Assembly: GCF_000004075.3 (NCBI RefSeq)
Contig: NC_026661.2
Location: forward strand, 15,466,307-15,530,306
Direction: 5' to 3'
Source: Cucumis sativus
Taxonomy: Eukaryota > Streptophyta > Magnoliopsida > Cucurbitales > Cucurbitaceae
Length of the DNA stretch: 64,000 nucleotides
Shown here: piece after piece, positions 60,301 through 64,000 of the stretch
How positions within the stretch are numbered: the first letter of the stretch is position 1
How the letters are laid out: each line of letters opens with the position of its first letter
Notes under the pieces: model-generated
Seen by the model: the letters and a program-made list of their open reading frames with translations, nothing else
Databases searched by the model: none
Told to the model about the DNA's origin: nothing
Made by a program: the position numbers and the translations under genes

Positions 60301-63300
60301 CTTTTAAGAAATTAAATGGTCAAAAGCAGAATGGAGTATGCAACTTGCACCAGCAGCACACCTTGATGCACTATAGTGAGGGAGAAGCAAGGTGCAAATC
60401 CCTTGCATTGGGGAAAGCCTGCTTCAAAACTCAAAACACTTATCATGATATTTTCTAACAACACGAGTGGGTATAAATTGTCCCAATACTGGCCACCAAC
60501 AGATTGTGATACAGAGTTTACAACCTACAACTAAAATGCTTAAAACAAATCGAACAAAATCGGTAAAGGATACCAACCAATCTAGAATCAATGAAAGTTC
60601 AACACTTACCCGCATTACATGTAATGCCTCACGAGGTTTCAACACTGAGTTTCCTTGGCCAGAGCCAGCAACAGTATGTATATTTGCTGGGACTGACATC
60701 CCTACCATACTGGACGAACTCCCAGAATTTAACACAGGTGATGAGGCCATTCCTTGAAATCCTGGCCTTGACACAGGCATGCAACGGGTCATTGTACACA
60801 TCATGCCCAAACCATTTGCACCAGGTAACATTCTGACCCCACGCTCATTTCCTGGATGAGTCAGAGGTACAGATAAGTGAGATTGATGAGTATTTTTCCC
60901 AGACGGCATCTGGTTATATTGTTGAGTTCTTTTCTGCTCATCCACTGGCAATGATGTCCTCGGAACACTGTATCTACCATCTCTGTAAAGTATATTATGT
61001 GTCATGTACCACAATCGTGAGATTAAAGAATATGAAGTGACTCATTAAAGGTATAGAAGATCTGACTCTTTAAAACTGTGATGGTAAATACCTGGTGTTG
61101 TTGAGTGAACCAGAAGCAGCAGCTAAGCTAGTCCCTTGAACCATTGCAGAAGACAAGGGTAAGGAAGCCTTCACTCCCGGGTTGGGAAGAACTGATCCCA
61201 CAGAACCCTGATTTGATATAGATAATCCACTTGCATGAGGGCTCTGATAACCAACTGGAAGAACGTCAGGACTGCTTGTCACCTCATCACATAGGTCAAG
61301 TGGCCTTCACCAAACAGATAAAAAAAGGAAAAAGGGTTATTCTTAGTCAGAGACAATACAAAATAAGACAAATTAGTATATCAAATTAGCTGTAAAACAT
61401 TCGAATAAAGAACAGCAGGAACACGGTTGCAAAAGGGGAGTACAGATATCCAATGTGTATAATTAAACAAAACTTACGTTAAAATCACCCCATTCAGGTT
61501 GTTCGGGAAAACTTGAGAAAGAGCTATAGCATGAGAACCATGAGGTTGAACTATTTGCTTAGGTTCCTGGTTCCCATTTTTCACACATAATACAGATTAG
61601 AATACACCAAATAGTAAATAGGTAATATCACAATTTTTAACAAATGTGCAGTGTTAAAGGTAATAACAAGTATGCTTATTACAGACAATGCTTTTGAGCC
61701 AGGCCACCAGGCCATGTCATAAATAACTTCTCAGATGGACTCATCATAAGATTAGCACCGATAATTGGACAGTGGAAAATCTTCATTTGTACATGAAACG
61801 CAAGGTTTTTCCAACTAAAGCGCAAAGTAGTAGCAGAGAAAGGAAATGAAAGATCAACATTAATGATTTGTGTTCCATATCCCTTTTTCCCTTTGATAAG
61901 ATGTAGTGTTCTTAATTTTAAAGAAAAAAAATTTAAGAGAATGTACAAATACAAAATGCAGTGGGCACAGCACCGACAAAGGTTCTGCCTTTAGAACTTC
62001 TCTCTTGGGCGATAGTGACAAGTTTCTTTTGTAATTGGTCTTATTTTGCTCGACTGGAAAGTCTTTCTTTAAGGTGCTCCATTTTGTGGACATTTTTTAT
62101 GCTTTTGTATTCTTTCATTAGAAAAAGTGAAACTTGGCCTTTCAAAAAGAGAGGAAAAAACAAAGAAACTAACAAAAACCTCTGCCTTCATAATATTACC
62201 TGGCTTTCAAAACTTGTTTTTTTTCCTTTACGAAAGTCTTTTGTGGTTTCCTTTTTATTTCAAGTAGACACCCAATGATCTCAATAGGTGTTAGCGGTGT
62301 TCATGATTCGTTGATTTACCATAAACAAGACGCATTTCTCTAATTCCCAAAGAGATAAATGAGCCTCTTTGGAGGAAGTGATTGTTGCAATCAAAGGTGT
62401 GATTCCAATGGCTATGACCAAAATGATAAATAAGAAGGTAGAAGGAAATTGTGTTTTCATATAACATAGATCTTTTTTTCAGCATGGATCTTTCAATATG
62501 GTATCTTTCATGGTGGGAAATGGTAGAAACATTCCAGTTTTGGAAGGATACCCTGGCAGACTCAAATTCTTTGCTGTGACTTCTCCAAATTTGTTCCCCC
62601 TTTCAAATAGAAAAGAGACCATGGTAATGGATTGTCGAAGGTGGGAGTGGCAGACTTCAGACCTTATTTCAGAAAAGGCATCTATGGCTGGGAGTTCAAT
62701 AAATGGGAAGCCCTTTGTAGGAAAGTAGAAAATATACAAATAAGCAGGGGGAAGACAGTCTCAAGTGGATCCTTTTCCTCCAAAATCAGAATCGGTTTCT
62801 CTCAATCAGACGCATTGCTGTGGCTCCCAAAGGCCAAAACCCATTGGCCAAAGTTGATTTGGAAGGCTTCCACCCCTAAAACAGTTAGGGTTTTTCAGCG
62901 GATCATGATGTATAGAGGCCTAAATACAGCAAATAAGTTGCAGAGGGTCTCTCTCCGTCATGTTGTTGTCTCTGTTGTGAAAATATTTCTTCAGTTTCAT
63001 AATAGAAAAGAAAATGTCCAAAGTGTAAAGGAGTTCATACATTGGCTTATTCCCTAGCACTTATAAGATAATAGGTAAAATACTGGGAGACAAAAGTAAG
63101 TGCAGGCTTCTAATATTACAAAGAGTCAGGATTCTTTGTTGTCAGTTAGTTTGATTTCAATTATTTGGTCCTTATCTTGGGCAGCACCTCTTTGTGATGA
63201 TCATTGTGAATTTTCTGTATGGCTTTTGTTATTCTCACTGATGAATGTGCTTAGATGGAATGTTTCTTCAAGTTTCTTATACCCTATCTTCCCTCATTCA

Positions 63301-64000
63301 ACATTCTACAATCACTAGGTCTTATCCCCAAAAAGGTACCTTCAGAAGGACGTCAAAAACTTGAAGAAAAAATCCATAAAAAATATTTGGATGAAGGTTT
63401 AATTCTTTTATTATTAAAAAAGTAATTAGCTAAGAACTTTCCATTGAATATAACAAACATCAACATGTTTGGAAAAGGTTCAGATAGATTAAAACTGTTT
63501 GGAGCATAATATTTTGTGGATTCTTATCCAAGAAAAGAAACCCAGTTTTTTACCTTACAATGCATATTATGATCTCCACAATTGGGGTTTGTAAGAAGAG
63601 TGGTAACGACTGCCAGATCAGTCCTATGTAAAGAATACTAGAAATACATGTAAGCAAAATCCAACAAACCTGACTTCTCCGATAATGTTGCTTTTGCCCA
63701 ATCTTGAAGATCTTTTCAAAATGTGACTTCAAAGTGTCCTCTTCCATAGGTTCCTGTAAACGTTGAAACAATTGTCTTGCACTTCCCTGCAAGAACCAAC
63801 CAGCAGTGTGGCACTTAGGACATGTTCCGTATTACTTCACCCTTGGGTTGCATCTGCCCTTTTCCTACTGGGTGTTTGTGTGTGCACGTGTAAGGAAGAT
63901 GGTGAATACTTGCCTTTGGAATGCCTGGCAATGTAGATGGATAAGGCTGAGACGAGCCTGAATCTTCTCCACTATCGGCCCCATCTCCAGAGTTCTTATC
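57312..64000 (-). CDS. EAF1: EAF1, scaffold of the NuA4 histone acetyltransferase (3' part)
   Basis: The window holds the C-terminal exons: 64000-63914 (continuing beyond the edge), 63786-63670, 61566-61478, 61304-61092, 60982-60610, 59636-58028 and 57325-57312. Reading phase is kept at each join. EAF1 is a nuclear scaffold of the NuA4 complex that acetylates H4 and H2A; its HSA and SANT domains lie outside the window. Seen here: TLPGIPKGSARQLFQRLQ, EEDTLKSHFEKIFKIGQKQ, LTPLDLCDEVTSSPDVLP, PREALHVMR and a long glutamine, proline and serine-rich tail. The intron after 63914 starts with GC (AAAG then GCAAGT). The last exon may instead read through 58028 to a stop at 57987. The 5' edge of the 61566 exon is the least certain join. 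The 2.1 kb intron before 61566 holds LINE fragments. Confidence 0.92.
61960..62200 (+). mobile_element. LINE 3' terminal fragment
   Basis: GTGCTCCATTTTGTGGACAT followed by CTTTTGTATTCTTTCATTAG and AAAGTGAAACTTGG matches the 3' end type also seen near 34600. It lies in an EAF1 intron, antisense to the gene. Confidence 0.55.
62480..63060 (+). mobile_element. LINE C-terminal (zf-RVT) fragment in an EAF1 intron
   Basis: The plus frame at 62632-63057 reads WPKLIWKASTPKTVRVFQRI and YRGLNTANKLQRVS, the zinc-binding reverse-transcriptase tail of L1-type plant LINEs. It has no intact upstream domain and runs opposite to the host gene. Confidence 0.7.
63070..63669. other. EAF1 intron sequence
   Basis: AT-rich intron sequence between the LINE fragment and the 63670 exon end. 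No further feature seen. Confidence 0.5.

Noticed and set aside
1..64000. CRISPR arrays, operons, phage or bacterial mobile systems
   Set aside because: Spliced genes, plant protein families and plant transposons exclude a prokaryotic source; the tandem arrays lack the repeat-spacer layout.

Overview
This window is plant nuclear DNA. It shows long AT-rich spacers, short GC-richer exons with GT-AG introns, simple repeats and many degraded transposable elements. The proteins are eudicot-like. Several repeats (a foldback MITE, a DUF1985 fragment, Harbinger and LINE remnants) resemble ones I know from cucurbits, so Cucurbitaceae is my best guess, but it is an inference that no database search backs here.

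Seven protein-coding genes can be supported. From left to right: (1) 183-2323, minus, a GTD-binding (DUF593/zein-binding) membrane-anchored protein; (2) 9715-15431, minus, the GPI transamidase subunit PIG-T, five coding exons; (3) 24695-25946, minus, a four-exon plant protein I cannot name; (4) 30501-37013, plus, a six-exon SAM-domain protein of the type that includes peach WEEP; (5) 39192-44899, minus, a three-exon ACD11 ceramide-1-phosphate transfer protein; (6) 52730-53665, plus, an intronless trihelix transcription factor; (7) 57312-64000, minus, the 3' part of EAF1, the NuA4 acetyltransferase scaffold, running off the right edge. Exon joins were checked by reading phase, and coordinates may be off by a base.

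The rest is transposon-rich. There is a broken PIF/Harbinger element (4.7-6.3 kb), a tRNA-derived SINE (14 kb), and two copies of an LTR-like repeat (16.4-17.8 and 26.7-29.5 kb). Two ~245 bp tandem arrays lie at 19.6-24.3 kb, the first split by a clean non-autonomous CACTA element. LINE remnants lie in the introns of the SAM, ACD11 and EAF1 genes and between genes. Two solo LTRs of one family, each with intact 5 bp target duplications, sit in SAM-gene introns. ACD11 intron 2 is a pile of LINE, gypsy and copia pieces, and a CACTA gene remnant lies at 50-51 kb.

The genes do not form a pathway. They are unrelated housekeeping and regulatory genes sharing a stretch of chromosome. I found no new multi-gene system. 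The best second looks are two GC-AG introns, the intronic solo LTRs, the CACTA-in-satellite nesting, the SINE-like stretch at an LTR end, and a 143 bp near-identical tandem duplication inside a LINE.
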